From contig JAYJMM010000037.1 of assembly GCA_037349105.1 (NCBI GenBank), positions 620,001 through 684,000 on the forward strand: DNA of 64,000 nucleotides, written 5' to 3'. This stretch comes from Limnomonas spitsbergensis (Eukaryota; Chlorophyta; Chlorophyceae; Chlamydomonadales). The position numbers and the translations under genes are program-made. Shown one piece after another: positions 11,741 to 24,700 of the stretch. Within the stretch, counting starts at the first letter, position 1, and each line of letters begins with the position of its first letter. Under the pieces are notes generated by a model. It searched no databases, was not told the origin of the DNA, and saw only the letters and a list, made by a program, of their open reading frames with translations.

Positions 11741-13010
11741 CTTATCCGTACCCGGCGAGGCATGATTGTTTGCATCGACCCCGGGCCCAATTCCACTAGG
11801 GCGCTCGACGGAACACGTTCCGGTGGCGGTTTATCTAGTTGGGCGAGGCTTCAGCCACGCTGGCTGAAAAAACTTGAAATGCAATTCCACTTGTATCCGG
11901 AATGTGTTCGGGTACGGCTGAGACCGAATCTTTCTGAACAGCCTGTCAGGCATTTGCCTTATCGCTTCGTGTATCTAGAGTGTTCTGTCTACTTTTCTCG
12001 CTTAGGTCGTGTTTCCACTGGTATTCATTCGGGCAACCGACACGGTTTAAGGCCCAATTTCGACCCAACTGCCGCAAACCGACACGGTTTAGGCCTTTCT
12101 GAAACCACGCATTCGAGTATAGCCTATACCTCGTCGATGACCAGGTTTAAGCTATTCTGTGAGTCGGTTGCCTCTTGGTTTAAGGAACCATCTCAGCGCG
12201 AAAGATCGTTCGGCATTAAAGACGCCATTTCTATAGCCAGATCGAAATAAGCGGCGACACTTGTGGTTCCGAGGTCACGAATCGTCGCAGAACGTCTCGG
12301 CGCCCCTAGATCAGACATCTGGCAGCAGGAAGTTCGCTGTGAACTTCCTGGATTTCAGTGGAAACAGTTTTGGTTTAAGGCGTGAAAAAATCATGGTCGC
12401 GAGCAACCGGATTCAAACCGCGCTGGTTTAAGGCACCAGTGGAAACACCCCCTTAGCATGATAGTCCTGCTTGACAAAATGTCGAGTTGCAAGGTGCGTG
12501 CAGCCAGGGATGCCCCGGCACTGTCGAAGTTGGGTGTAGCAAATGCAGGCCGCTGCTAAACGATAGCCCAGGCGATCGGAGGGACTGCTAAGGGGCACAC
12601 GTCGACATTCACCATTGGGTTGGCCAGATCGGTGCCAGCTTCTACGCGGGAAAGATTCAAATGAGGCTCATGTTAAGGATAAGCGTCGGCCATGGAAGTA
12701 GGAACGGGCGAAAATGAGTATTCAGAACGAACGAAAGATGACGGCGATGAAAATTTGAAGATGAGGACGAAGTTGTCCACGCTGTCGGAGCGTTGATGCG
12801 AAGTATTTTTGCATCGCTCAAAATAGGAGCGATGCAAAATATGGTACTTAACGGGTACGGCAGCGCCACGCTGGCGTTCCGGTGCCGTTCCGGTTACAAG
12901 TGGAATTGGGGAGGGTGAGCTGGCATGCCATTTCCGCGTTCCGGTGACAAGTGGAATTGGGCCCCCCATAGGTCCCAAAAAGCATGCCTCGCCGGGTACG
13001 GATAATGGGT
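11741..13010. mobile_element. Candidate non-autonomous element bounded by inverted repeats
   Basis: Near 11741-11800 the sequence reads ttatccgtacccggcgaggc and then gggcccaattccac. Near 12955-13010 the reverse complement of the same parts appears (gtggaattgggcccc, then gcctcgccgggtacggataa). The pair faces inward over about 1.2 kb. A shorter perfect pair (gtgtttccactggt at about 12008; accagtggaaacac at about 12438) is nested inside. No transposase was recognised between them. More gtggaattgggc boxes occur at about 12910-12960 and 13095, so this may be a cluster of related pieces rather than one element. Confidence 0.45.
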
Positions 13011-13720
13011 GGGCAGGATCCCGAACACGATCCCGAACACTAGTAGAATTGACTTTTGTCCAGCTGGCACTTTTTTCCGAGATCCGGACACATGTGGAAT
13101 TGGGCCCAGACTCCAAAAAATAGCGCGCGTTTACCATGTCCGTGGGGGGAAAAAGTGCATTTACCAGGGAGCCAGGGGGGAAAAAGAAAGGGAGGGGGGG
13201 GGAATGGAAAGGGGAAATTATAAAAGGAGGGCTAATGCTCCTACAGGCATCACCCAATGCACAGTGAGAATTCCCCCCCAAATTTCCCCCCTACAACATA
13301 ATTTCTGGCCCCATATATCAATTAGGGAACATTTCCTGATGTTAAATAAGTGAAAACTATATTCGAAAGAAAATGCCTGACTGTCCCTAGCTGTTGGTCA
13401 CCTACAAGTTCCAGCTTGCATGGCCCATATTCACACTACTATGCATGGCATCTATCTATAGCTTCCATCCTTCTTCAAGCATCCTTGGAGAGAAAGAGAT
13501 CTTCATGAAGGCCTTGGTGTCGTGCCTGTATGGCACATTATGCAACACATGAGGTCAGATGCCAAGGTTGGAAGTTGTAAGCACACAGTTGTGGGGGGGT
13601 CACAATCATTCAGCTGTCCAGGTAAGGGTCGGATAAAATCAGGCACACCATACATCAGAAAATTGGCTATCAAGTAATAATGGACATGCAATTTGAACAC
13701 ATTGGCCTGCATGAACTTAC
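13011..13720. other. Unassigned stretch downstream of the transposon-like gene
   Basis: Contains purine-rich runs (13190-13250). A minus-strand open stretch at about 13503-13660 reads MYGVPDFIRPLPGQL and may hold the next exon after the donor at 13720. The exact acceptor was not resolved. Confidence 0.3.
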
Positions 13721-16700
13721 CTCTTGAGGTGCCCGAGGTAGTCCCTTGCACTTAAGTCCCTAGCCTTCCTGCCCATCCTCTTGGCTGCTGCCTCCTTCAG
13801 CTCATCCAGTTGGGCACCCTTGACAGGGCACCCACCGCTCGGGTGTTCCTGTTTCAGGCATGCAAGCTGGCTGCAGAAGAGGCAGGCCAAGCATACATAC
13901 TGTTTGCTACTGGACTGTTGGCTGCTTGGCTGGTTGGCTTGTTGGTTGCTGCTGACTGGCTGCAGGCTGGCTGCTACTGGCTGGCTGCTGCTAGCAGACA
14001 TGTTGTTGCTACTGGGCTGGCTATTGCTACCTAGCTGCTGTTGGGGGGCAGGCTGCCACCCTAGTAGCTGTGTCAGCTGGCCCAACAGCCCCACATAACC
14101 CTCTCGTCTTGCCACCTTGGCAGGCTGGCTGGAGGAGGGAGAGCCATCCATGGCTTTGGAGGGGCTGGCAACAGGGCTGATGACAGACCTCTTGTTAGAG
14201 GCCCTGCCAGCATTCAGCCATCCATTCAGGTTTCCCTGCTGTGACTCACCCTGGTCAAGAAGGGGAGGCAATGGGGCAGAGATGATAGCTTGGTTGTGCA
14301 TGATGTTCTCCCTCACTCTGATAGTGCTGTCAAGCTGCCTGTAATAGATTTTGAGATGCTGAACTGACTTGGAGAAGATTATCCCGGATACTGCCTCATG
14401 GGAAAGAAGCACTCTAGGCTCCCCTAGCATGATTTGGGTGTAGAAGGCTGCATTCCATGCCTGCGTCATACCCTTGAAGTCAACCCGCCCATGCTTCTGA
14501 AAGTTGGGCAGGAGGTCGGTAAACAAGATCTTCTCTGCATTTGTGATGACAGGATGATCTGTGCGGGCCAGCAACCTTGGGATCCTCCCAGCATTCCCCC
14601 TCTTGAAGCGGCCCTTCAGTCTATTGGAGCCTTGCTTAGTAATGACCAGTGTGGGCCCTGGTAGTGAGGGTGGGCTCACCTTGAGCACACTCTGAGAATT
14701 TTTCTTTTTCTGTACACCTGCAAGTGGCATGTTGAAATATTTACAGATCAGTGAGCATTGATTTTGATTTTGATTTTGATTTTGATTTCAACAAGGGAGT
14801 AAATGAGGAGGGTTTAGGGCACTGCTTTTTTTAGCGTGCTTAAGCTACAAGACAGCTACATCATGGCCAACGGCTGTGGGGGTCCGGTGCAGCTACTGAT
14901 CGGGCCACCGGCCGTAAACCAGTCAAGGTTTGGTCCCAATCGGCCAAGTAATGGCCACCTGGTGGCCCCTAGCAGGTAATTTGGGGAATCGAAGTTCGAA
15001 AGCATCACATAGGAGAGGAAGAACCACATAGCACAGGGGGGAAATGTACCTGGTGCTGGAGACAGCCCCGCCTCATCCCTCTGTGCTGTCGCTTGTATGT
15101 CTAGCAGCGTGCTGGCTGCTGCCTCCTCAGCTGGTACCAGGCTGGCCACCTCTGCGTCTAGCCTGCTGGCATTCTCTGCCTCCACCTTGTCAGCTTGCTC
15201 CCCTGCTGATGGCCCAAGCTCCTGGAAAGCAGCCAAGAATGAAGGAGGGCACCACTCTGCAGGCTCCGGCACCTTGTCTGGCTGGGCGATCCCATTGGGG
15301 CTGACCACATGCCAGTTGGTTGGAAGGACCTCGACCAGCTTGGGTAGCTGTGGGAGCAGTGGCTCCTGGCTGTCAGCTCCGGCTATGGCTGCAGCAGCAC
15401 TTTTGATGGATGAATCAGATGCAGCCTCCCCAGCTGCCCTCCTGGCATATGATGAGGGCTTGGCAGCCCCCATGCTCCTGTCAGCCCTCTGAAGGTCCCA
15501 CGTGTAGCCCTGCCCCTCAGCCAGCTGGTAGGGGTGACAGGCACCTTGCTGACATCAGGAACCAGATAGGTAGGGCTGCGCTCCCCTTCCCCTCGTAGCA
15601 GCTTCTCCTCCTTCTCATTGACATACGACAGGAGCTGCATATCCATGACACCCCGCTGCTCCATCTGGTTGAGCACCCTGCACCGGTTGTAGTTCCATGT
15701 CATGTTGCAGTGCTCCATCACAGTAGCGACCAGCTGGTCCGTGACATTGAGTCCACCCACAGAAGTCTTGACGCGGTTGCTGACGTGGTGGGAAGACTCG
15801 ATGATGGAGGTCTCCTTGCAGCTGAGGAGGCTTCCGTCCGCCAGCTGAACGTACATGTCAACAGGCAGGCACTTTTCCCCCACCATCACCCACGGGTCGC
15901 TCAGGTACCACCTGATTATGATGGAGGGGAGGAGGGGAGGGGAGGGGAGGAATGAGAGCCAAGATACTCATATTTAGCTACATTCCCTGCCACCCCTGCA
16001 AATCCTCAGCTACATTCCATGCCACCCCTGCATATTCTCAGCTACAAGAATATTAACAGATCTAGCAAAGCAGATATCAGATTTAGCGAAGTAGTGGGCA
16101 GTAGCCTCCACATTTATTTAGCAGGCAGATGAGGACATAACACTTCTTGTCCCACCTGATGATGTGCCTCATGAGGCGGTGGAACAAGCGGATGGTCTCG
16201 AATGTGAACATGTGCACTCCGGTGCGGGCATCGAACCCGGAATTGATCCACGTCTTGACCCAGTCCAGGAAAATGGGCAGCAGCCTCTGCATGGAATACA
16301 TATTTTTTGTTAGGTATGAGGATAGATCTAGCAAAGCAGAGGATAGATCTGGCAAAGCAGAGGATAGATCTAGCAAAGCAGAGGATAGATCTGGCAAAGC
16401 AGAGGATAGATCTGGCAAAGCAGAGGATAGATCTGGCAAAGCAGAGGATAGATCTGGCAAAGCAGAGGATAGATCTAGCAAAGCAGAGGATAGATCTGGC
16501 AAAGCAGAGGATAGATCTGGCAAAGCAGAGGATAGATCTGGCAAAGCAGAGGATAGATCTGGCAAAGCAGAGGATGGATTGTGTGACTTAAAAAAACCAG
16601 TCATTGTTCCCCCATTATTTAGGGTTTAGGGTCGCCCTTTTCCCAAAAGAAACGACTCACGTGAGGCGGAGGCCTGAGCTTCCTCTGTTCCGCTGGTAGC

Positions 16701-18133
16701 TTGCCCACATCATCTCGGTGGACAATGTGCATGGCATCTCTGAGCCCCTTGACAGCCTCGTCCAGGGAGGGGTGGTTGCTGTTGCTGGCATCCACGATCA
16801 GGCCGCAGAAGTGGTTGAAGTCCAGCTTGAGGCCACTATCGCTGGGGAAGAGCCCGCGACCCAGGTCCATGAAGCATCGCTTGAAGACAATGGAGCACGT
16901 GTCCGGGTTGTCCACGTAGAATATGATGGCAGGCTGAGAGGGGCATGGATGGATAAGCATTGGAGATAAGTGGAAACATCCGGTCTAGTAAATTAGATCT
17001 GGCATTACATCTGGAACAGCACCTTCAAGATCCTCCAAACATTTTCCCTCGGGCAGATCTGTCGTGTAATCTATAACTAGGAAAATAAAATATTAGGCCT
17101 ACACAAACTGCTAAAACCTATAGCAATGCTTGATGCATCCCACGCACCTGCCCAAAGTGCCGGCACCGTAGCGCAAGGGCTGTCAGCTGGGCAGCAATGT
17201 CCCAGTAGGAGGAACCACCCAGCAGGGACCTCAAGATCCTGCCCATGCCATAAATTAGACAATATCAGACTTTGCGCATATGCTTTTTCACCTTGAAGGC
17301 TCCATCCAGCTTCAGAATGAAGTGAGCCCAAGACCCCTGGATGCGCCGGTGTGGTTTCAGGAGACGCTCCACTGAGCTGAGGTACATCTCAATTAGAAAA
17401 GACGAATGGATTGTAGTGGTGGAGGACAGCAAGCTTGGGTAGCTGAATATTTCCTGATCCTTGTGCTTGGCTGGCCGCAGTAGAGCGTCATACAGGTCGA
17501 TGCGCTGCATGCATGGAAGAGATGATTTCAATGGAAAAAAGAGGAAAGTGACAGCACATGGGCATGAGAGGATTTCAATGAAAAACAGAGAAAAATAGGA
17601 GTGCATGGACATGAGGAGTCCATGCATGGACATGAGGGAATGCATGCATGGACATGAGGGACTGCATGCATGGGTGCTCGGAAGTGCAAGCATGGCGTAG
17701 TGGTGGAGGACAGCAAGTTAGGGTAGCAGAATATTTCCTGATCATTGTGCTTGGCTGGCCGCAGTAGAGCGTCACACAGGTCGATGCGCTGCATACATGG
17801 ACTGGGATAATGCACACCTGCTCAGCATGCCTTGTTTGAACTAGGCAGTTCGCTGCCTTCGCAATCTGAAGGAAGGGCACCCCCTCAGGCACGAGCGAAA
17901 TCACTATGCCGTGAAGGAAGTCGGGTAGGCCGGATGCAATAGACCGCTCGATATGGATCATGTGGCGCACTCCTGCAGGGAGCTGCTCCAGGATCTGGTT
18001 GTCGCACGTGGATGTCCCGCAGGAGGCGCACTGGCGATTGGCGCTGGCGAGGTAAAATGTGTGCGCCGCACCGACGCCTTTGGAGCTGGTGGCATTGCTG
18101 ACCCAGCCCTTAGGCCTCAGGTAATTTCCCCCC
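13721..18133 (-). CDS. Transposon-like multi-exon gene with DUF6729-like features (frameshifted)
   Basis: Minus-strand exons, in transcript order: 17818-18133 (RPKGW, then C-A-S-C-G and ILEQLPAGVRHMIH), about 17265-17510 (RIDLYDALLRPAKH to LLKPHRRIQGSWAHFILKL), 17148-17238, 16661-16933 (IIFYVDNPDTC to LDFNHFCGLIVDAS), 16156-16286 and 15050-15911. The last, 13721-14717, ends with a Cys/Lys-rich tail and a donor AG|gtaagt, so another exon follows. The Cys pair with a following QLP block, and a later YVDN-like strand, resemble DUF6729 proteins fused to a 3'-5' exonuclease-like fold in algal transposons; this is recalled, not searched. Several junction phases agree (16286/15911, 15050/14717), but 17265/17238 does not. 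In exon 15050-15911 the frame slips by one base near 15530. The start is unresolved: a possible earlier exon (HPWVEEILGIPSDIVQ) lies at about 18,970-19,030. Confidence 0.45.
14757..14790. repeat. (ttttga)n microsatellite
   Basis: Four to five copies of gattttgattttg-type units in the intron 14718-15049 of the transposon-like gene, about 45 bp upstream of the acceptor of its 13721-14717 exon. Confidence 0.9.
14846..14995. repeat. Dispersed repeat family B, copy 1
   Basis: Begins with a gctacaagacagctacat motif and contains tggccaacggctg, ggtttggtcccaatcggc and ggccacctggtggc. The same order of parts recurs at 32546-32700 and 47630-47780. It lies in an intron of the transposon-like gene. Confidence 0.6.
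16305..16580. repeat. 21-bp intronic tandem repeat, about 12 copies
   Basis: The unit contains gatagatctggcaaagc (or ctagcaaagc) at 21-bp spacing. It fills the intron just upstream, in transcript sense, of the exon 16156-16286, about 20-30 bp from its acceptor. Related words (agatctagcaaagcag) occur at 16050 in the next intron. The 21-bp unit keeps a frame open on both strands, which gives spurious proteins. Confidence 0.97.
17415..17800 (-). repeat. Duplicated exon with acceptor
   Basis: Two copies of about 100 bp, at 17416-17515 and 17700-17800, about 285 bp apart. Both encode RID-L-(Y/C)-DALLRPAKH followed by DQEIF and LLSSTTT, each preceded by a gcatgcag or gtatgcag-like acceptor. Between them lies a catgcatggacatgaggga minisatellite. 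Only the lower copy continues smoothly into the next coding segment (EMYLSSVERLL), so the upper one is likely an unused or alternative duplicate. Confidence 0.75.
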
Positions 18134-21100
18134 CTGGTAACCACGCGCCATACCCCCCTATGGTTGGGAAGAGTGACTTAGGCTTCCGTACTTGTATCAA
18201 AACCCTCAGAAGTACACGTCGTAAATGCCGCAACAGCAAGGTTGTGATAATTACAGTAGTCATCAATTATAGGGACCGCCCCGCAGCCGGCAGAGCTGTG
18301 ATGTGTCATGTCGATTGCTTGATCAACGATGCATGGTGGCCAATGCACCCCGGGTCAGCTGCACTTGCCTAGGGGTCGGTACCGGTAATCAGACTTGGCG
18401 TTTAGCTACAGTTCATAGCACACACTCGTACTCGAAGAGATCGGTATTCACGACGCACACGAGGCATGGCATGCATACACACGATGCAAACATGTTTTCG
18501 GTACTCTGGCGCATCATCAGTGCATGCCGCTCTAATGTGTGTCACATAATTACACCCTGGCATAACAATGACGATAATATGTGTACCCCATTGCAAAAGA
18601 AAAGAAAAGAGAACGCTGATGCGACGTGGATTTTGGGAACCACGAGTTGACGAGACGCCCACTCATGCATGCCCCGGTCTGCATACCTTTGAAGGGGAAA
18701 AGGTCGTGTGGCGGGTCAGTAAGAATTAGTGAGAACATGGGGAGATGCAGGCCTGCAGTCAGGTGGACTGCTTTCAAGGAAAAGTAGAAGACGATGGATG
18801 GAAAATGCAGACGACTGGACAGTGTAAACAACAAAACATCATTAGCTACATTAGCCGCACGGCATGAGTGGTGCACAGTACAAGACCGCAACGCTACTGC
18901 AGCATTCATACCAGATTCATACCTTGCGAATTTACAAGGGCCTGGCTGGCACAAACAAACTGTGGAGTGTGGACATGCGTTGAGACCCTGCACAATGTCA
19001 GATGGTATGCCGAGGATTTCCTCAACCCAAGGATGAGCTGAAATCAGACCGACAGGAATTCGCTGGGGGGTAGGTTACACAAATATACAACAGTGATTGG
19101 GATCCATGTGTTATGTTACCATTTCAGGGCTTCGCTTGTGCGGGTTATCCTTTCCATTGATTGCATGACCCTCATCGACTACTACGGTAGTACCGTAACT
19201 ACCAGTACCATAACTACTTCTGCCTTCATTGCTGGCTTGCTGCCCATAGTTACAGTCTACGTCCATGGGACCATGAATGAATGCCATGGTTTTGTGCTCC
19301 ACGCCTAACATGGGCTTACTTGCACCCCAACTCAGATAGCCATGAGTCGTGCTCCATGACCGCATTCGATCCAGAAATATGACGTCAAGGCCCAAGGCTC
19401 TCTGCCCTGCCCTTCCACCTTCTTTTCGCTCGACCTTCCCTCGACCTTCCTCTCGCTTCATTGACACTCACCTTCAAACGAATTATGGGCTTGACAAGTG
19501 GGGGCGCGAGCCTTCGTTGCATGCTTGCAGCTAGGTGTTTAATTACAGGCTGCTAGGCTACTAGGCTGCTAGGCTACAGGCTACAGGCTGCTAGGCTACA
19601 GGCTACAGGCTGCTAGGCTACTAGGCTGCTACATACATGCAAGGTTTACTGGCATGGTAGCAAATGCAAAGCATGTTTTATAGTTGATTGCCTTCTGTCC
19701 GGCCCTCGGCTCCCTTTACAGTTTGTTTTCTATCTGTCCTCCCCTCCTATTTCCTTACCTTTCATTCTGAGTCCTATCCTGACAGTGAGGCGCCCTTGCG
19801 GCCAAACCTTTTGAGGAGGGCCATGCATGGTGTGGGGGAGGAGCTATTTCAATCAATCTCTACAAGAGGCTTACAAAGACTAATTGGATTTAGAGAAAAT
19901 AAAGTACATGATCCTCCGCTGCTGATATGAATCCCTTAACCACCCAAAACATGATTTACAGTTCCTTTTGTTTCCGATTTGGGGCTTCGTGCTTGTATTG
20001 CATGCTTGTTGTTTGATCTGGTTGGTGCTCAATGAAATCATCCCATCCTTCTTGCTTTATGAAATGTTTGTACCTCCTCGGATGTTAACTGCCAGACGGC
20101 AGTTTCATTCTCTGAATCTCAGCTGGGTGTAATGGACCTCCATGTTTCATTAGCTGAACCCCCTGGCTGAACCATCATGGCTCCCCCTAATTTGTTGGGA
20201 TTCCAGCGGTCCATGTGCCGAGTGTTTATTTATTTATTTGGATGGCCTGGTCTGAATGCTCTGTTTACATCTCATATAAATTCACTCTTGTCAGGGGTTG
20301 CACTTTTGCAACGAGGCCATCTCATGATTCCTAAACAAGCCGGTATAGCATGATTTATCAGCTGGGTATGAGAGAGATTGGTCCGAATCATGATGAGAGG
20401 AATGCCTCAAAGCGGGCTCAAATACTTCGTTCCTGAGCATTTCTTATCTGCCAGCCAGCACTTTCCCAAATATACCGGTATATGCCCCTATTGTATGAGA
20501 ACCTAAAGCGGACAACATTTACGTCAACGGCTAAAATTCAGCATCAACTCACACTGCATGCGAAATTGTAGATTTTCTCTGACCCCAAACATCTTGTACG
20601 CCAGCCTTCGTATGAGACTTGCTTGTTCCCGCCGGACTTCGGCAGGGGTCGCGTGATTTAGCGTTTGACCCCATGGATGTAGGTAGGTAGAACATATGAC
20701 ATATTGCAGGCTTTTCAGATTTCCACCTTTTGTGGGCATATCACAGGCTTGCCAGAAGGCCCTTATTTAAGTTGGACCACAAAATCAGTGGCACTTCACC
20801 ATCAGGCTTCTAGATTTCAAAGCTTCTTCATGGGCATACCGGTAAGATTCCGGTGAGTCAAGGACGTTACACTTCTGGGCCCTGCTCAGGCAAAAGGCCC
20901 GGCGTGGGCGCCTCACTAATAGGGGCAGAAAAATAGGAAGAAGGAAAAGGACGTTACACGTGTGAGCGAGTTTGCCCCATTTTCATAGAATCGCCAACTT
21001 GCAACCAACAACACAATCTCCTCCATTTATATCCCCGTTTCTAGAACAGACATGATCCTCGCGTCGCTCGTTGATGGCCCTTGGTGCAACCCAGGCTCCC

Positions 21101-21732
21101 CTTGGGCGTTGCACCAGCAGTGCACATACCGTACCCCAGAATTTTAAATTCTAGCAACAGGCTCCTCCGCCGCCTGTCAGTTTGGGGTCCACTGGTGTGG
21201 CTACTATGCAGGACCCAGGATGTATCATCAGCTTTTGTTCGCACAGCTGTCCCTGCCATGAATTCCCAATTATGGCTGTCCCAGCAGCAGCTGTTTTGCA
21301 GCCGACCACAATGCAGCAGCACACGTTAAGTAGGAGAGAATAAAACAACGCAGCCCTCTTGGGGCTTGAACATTAAGCCCGTCATGACCAGCGCTGTCAG
21401 CGTGTCCTCCGATTGAACAGCCACTCCAGGCAGACAGACCTGCCAGCAGCAGAAGAGTTCCCGCCGTGCCAAAAAGGTTTGACCAGCAGCATGATCGCAA
21501 TCCATGCCTGGATGGCACCACCGGCAGAAGCAGCAGCAATGCCCAACTTGACAAGGAGCTCTGCTGACAGAAATAAATAAATAAATACAACTACGCCCCG
21601 CAGGGGCGTGAGGGTTGAGAAAACAGTGCGGCATTGCTTGACACCCTGTTCGTCCTCCTAGAAACACCCCTCCAGGTCAGCGAAGCTCCAGGTCAGTATG
21701 GCTCCAGGTCAGCGAGGCTAGGTCAGCGAGGC
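18134..21732. other. Large stretch with no firm gene
   Basis: A possible minus-strand exon lies at about 18,970-19,030 (HPWVEEILGIPSDIVQ) and another at 18,690-18,740 (ILTDPPHDLFPFK followed by gtatgc). Both may be 5' exons of the transposon-like gene. A gctgctaggctacaggctac repeat lies at 19545-19632. A family A element lies near 21565-21640. Otherwise no coding signal with splice sites was recognised. Confidence 0.4.
19545..19632. repeat. Short tandem repeat (aggctgctaggctac)n
   Basis: Words aggctgctaggctac and aggctacaggct alternate about eight times. It lies between genes and has no visible function. Confidence 0.9.
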
Positions 21733-24700
21733 TCAGTGGTGCGACAGGGGCTCCATGGTGGATTTAAATACCAGCTGGTGGTCGATCGCCACGTTGTGCG
21801 CCTTGGCCACAGACTCTGGGCGACAGCACCATTTGACAGGCAGTTGAGAAATGACCTGCGAGCGCACGGCAAGTGGGAGTGGGAGAGTTAAGAGCTGAGG
21901 GTTCAGGGGGCGCTGCACAGTGAAGGTGTGGGGTAGGGATGGGGTCAATATCCAAAAGCTGAACACAAATAGCGCAAAAATACAGGTTTGGTATGAAGTC
22001 CAAGACGCACTACGTACTGCCGGGTTTCCCGCCCACCTCGTCAAAGTCTGCCTGCAGGCTTGGATCAGCAAACTTGCGGATGGCCTGCGAGGCAGGTGCC
22101 GCCACGTGCACGCGGGCAAAGGCTGTGCTGTGGGGCCTAACTGCAGCGGCGACTGCGACGTCGTCAGGTCCAGGGGGCAGGGTCAGGGTGCCTTCCTGAT
22201 ACAAATCAAAGAGAAGGAGGGGGGATGGGCAGGCAAAGAGGGATAAAGGGTCCGGTAAACCTTCCAGTGACCAGTTCAAGGGGGGATGGTAGGGGAGAAA
22301 GAGGGGTCTAGGGTCAGTATTCCTTCCAGTGACCAGTTTCACTGGGACACTGGGTGCATGGATCGTTTGCTTGCAGTTTTGCAGTGTGAGACTGGCCGCC
22401 AAACCCATAGAAAACATGAGGTACGCAAACACGAAAAAACAGCCCGGGTGCGCTTGTAGATCAAATCCCTTGTTTACTTGTCACTCAATTCTCTCACTGC
22501 CGTGCATTCCTCCCACCCTTGCTTGCTCCTTCAGTCCTCCCAGGAGGAGTCCAGCCGCCCGGCAAACACCCTCACTGGAAATCATTGGATCAAGGCCCTG
22601 CCGATGCTGCTACACAAGCATAAGTCTTCCAAGAAGGAGGCCAGCGGGCTGTTCCAACTGAACCTTTCCATCCATCCATTCCATCCAGGGGGGATGGTAG
22701 GGGAGAAAAGAGGGGTCTAGGGTCGGGGTTCCTCCCTATCACCAATCCAAGGGGGTGCGGGGTATGGGGGGCAAAGAGGGATGTAGGCCAGGCGGGGATG
22801 TAGGCCAGGCGTGGTATGGGGGGTAAAGAGGGATGTAGGCCAGGCGGGGATGTAGGCCAGGCGGGGTAAGGGGGGCAAAGAGGGATGTAAGCCAGGCGGG
22901 GATGTAGGCCAGGCGGGGTATGGGGGGCAAAGAGGGATGTAGGCCAGGCGGGGATGTAGGCCAGGCGGGGTAAGGGGGGCAAAGAGGGATGTAAGCCAGG
23001 CGGGATGTAGGCCAGGCGGGGTAAGGGGGGCAAAGAGGGATGTAGGCCAGGCGGGATGTAGGCCAGGCGGGGTAAGGGGGGCAAAGAGGGATGTAAGCCA
23101 GGCGGGATGTAGGCCAGGCGGGGTAAGGGGGGCAAAGAGGGATGTAAGACAGGCGGGATGTAGGCCAGGCGGGGTATGGGGGGCAAAGAGGGATGTAGGC
23201 CAGGGTGGGTGAATGATGACGAAGGGATCGGGGGTGCGAAAAGGAACACAGCGTGCATTACACACCGGCCAGGGTGGATGACATAAGTGAAATAAACAGA
23301 GGGACGACACAGGCTGTACAAAACAGTTACACGGAACATGAGTGAGCAGTACACAACCGAATTAAGGCAGTACCAAGGCAAGCGCGCGGCTTGACACTTG
23401 ACAGGGGTCACTTGCACACTCTGCAGAGGGGGAGCCATGAAGCCTCTGTTATGCGCATGTTGAAATCTGTAACCCTAAAACTCATACCTTGAAAACGGCC
23501 TGTTGCATGGGCTCTTTGGAGACTGTGAGAGTGAGCGTCTTGGTCTGTTGGAAAGAATAAACGAAGTACAGTAAGTATGCGCCGAAGCCGTGAGGTATGG
23601 GCTATATGTACCGTAACGTCCCGGTTACCATTGTAACTCCGTGACCATGGTAGCGGAAGTTTTTAACTGAAGTAAACACGGATACTACCGAGGTTTTCTT
23701 ACTGCAGATTTCCAGTAGTGCTACTGGTAGGTAAACCTCCTAGGGATTCGAAAGGGTTACCTCTTGAATTGGCAGTGAGATAAGAGCAATAATTTGGGGG
23801 CTTGAGAGGAAACTAGGAATGATGAAGGGGCATAGAGCGATGAAAGACAGCCTTACGAGTTGACTGAATGAAACAGTCACTGCGCATGGGCAAGCAGGGA
23901 GGGAGGGGAAGGGAGCATCTTGATCTACAGCATGTCGGCATCATATTATTGTCCCTCCGGCGTTACCTTGATCCGTCCTGGGGTCCTGGGGTTGTCTAGG
24001 AACGAGTACTCGCGGATCGGGATGCGTCGGCCTCGGACCTCCAGGCTGTACAGCTTGTTCATCTGCGGATTAGTTGCGGTACAAGTCGACATAGTTGACC
24101 GCGCCAGTGAGCCATGGGCAGCTATTGCCCGCGATCCTGATCCTTCAATGGTTTACGGAGGAGCAGGATGCCTGACTACCGGACAAACTAAGCAAGAAAC
24201 AAAACTACGCCCTATTAAGGTAAGGAAACAGTGCAGCTTGGGGCCGTAGCTGGGCAAACTAAACTCTTTGAACCTTCCATGCCTCCCCTCAACCCCCTGT
24301 ACCTGAAATATGTAGTCCGCGGGGCAGTTGAGCGGGAACTGCGTGAGCGTATCGCCCGGCAGCCGACAAAGAGGGTTCTCAAACCAGTTCTGGATACACC
24401 AACACTGGATCTGCAGTACAACATGGTGCGGTACAAAGTGAGCAGTACAACATGGAATTCACGCAATTGAGCAGTGTAGCATCACACAAGCCCTCTTTTC
24501 CGGGAGCGTCTCAATCGGTACGGAAGCCATCATTGCGGTACGGTCGTTGTTACAAAGTTGACGCAACCACCCACAGCCTTTGCGAAAGGGCCAGGCAGAG
24601 CGACCCGGGGAGAAACCAGAAAATGTGGAACGATACAGGCACCAGAGACCAAACCAAAACACCAGCCACGGACGCAACAGACGACACACAAACAACACAA

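Noticed and set aside
12673..13281. 202-codon minus-strand open frame
   Set aside because: It spans the inverted-repeat element and purine-rich tracts; there is no domain-like segment or splice support.
16305..16580. CRISPR-like regular repeats, here and in other arrays
   Set aside because: Repeats are directly adjacent without unique spacers, in a clearly eukaryotic spliced context.
22590..23438. 282-codon minus-strand open frame
   Set aside because: It is the translated minisatellite of GT77 intron 18. Exons 18 and 19 join in phase without it.
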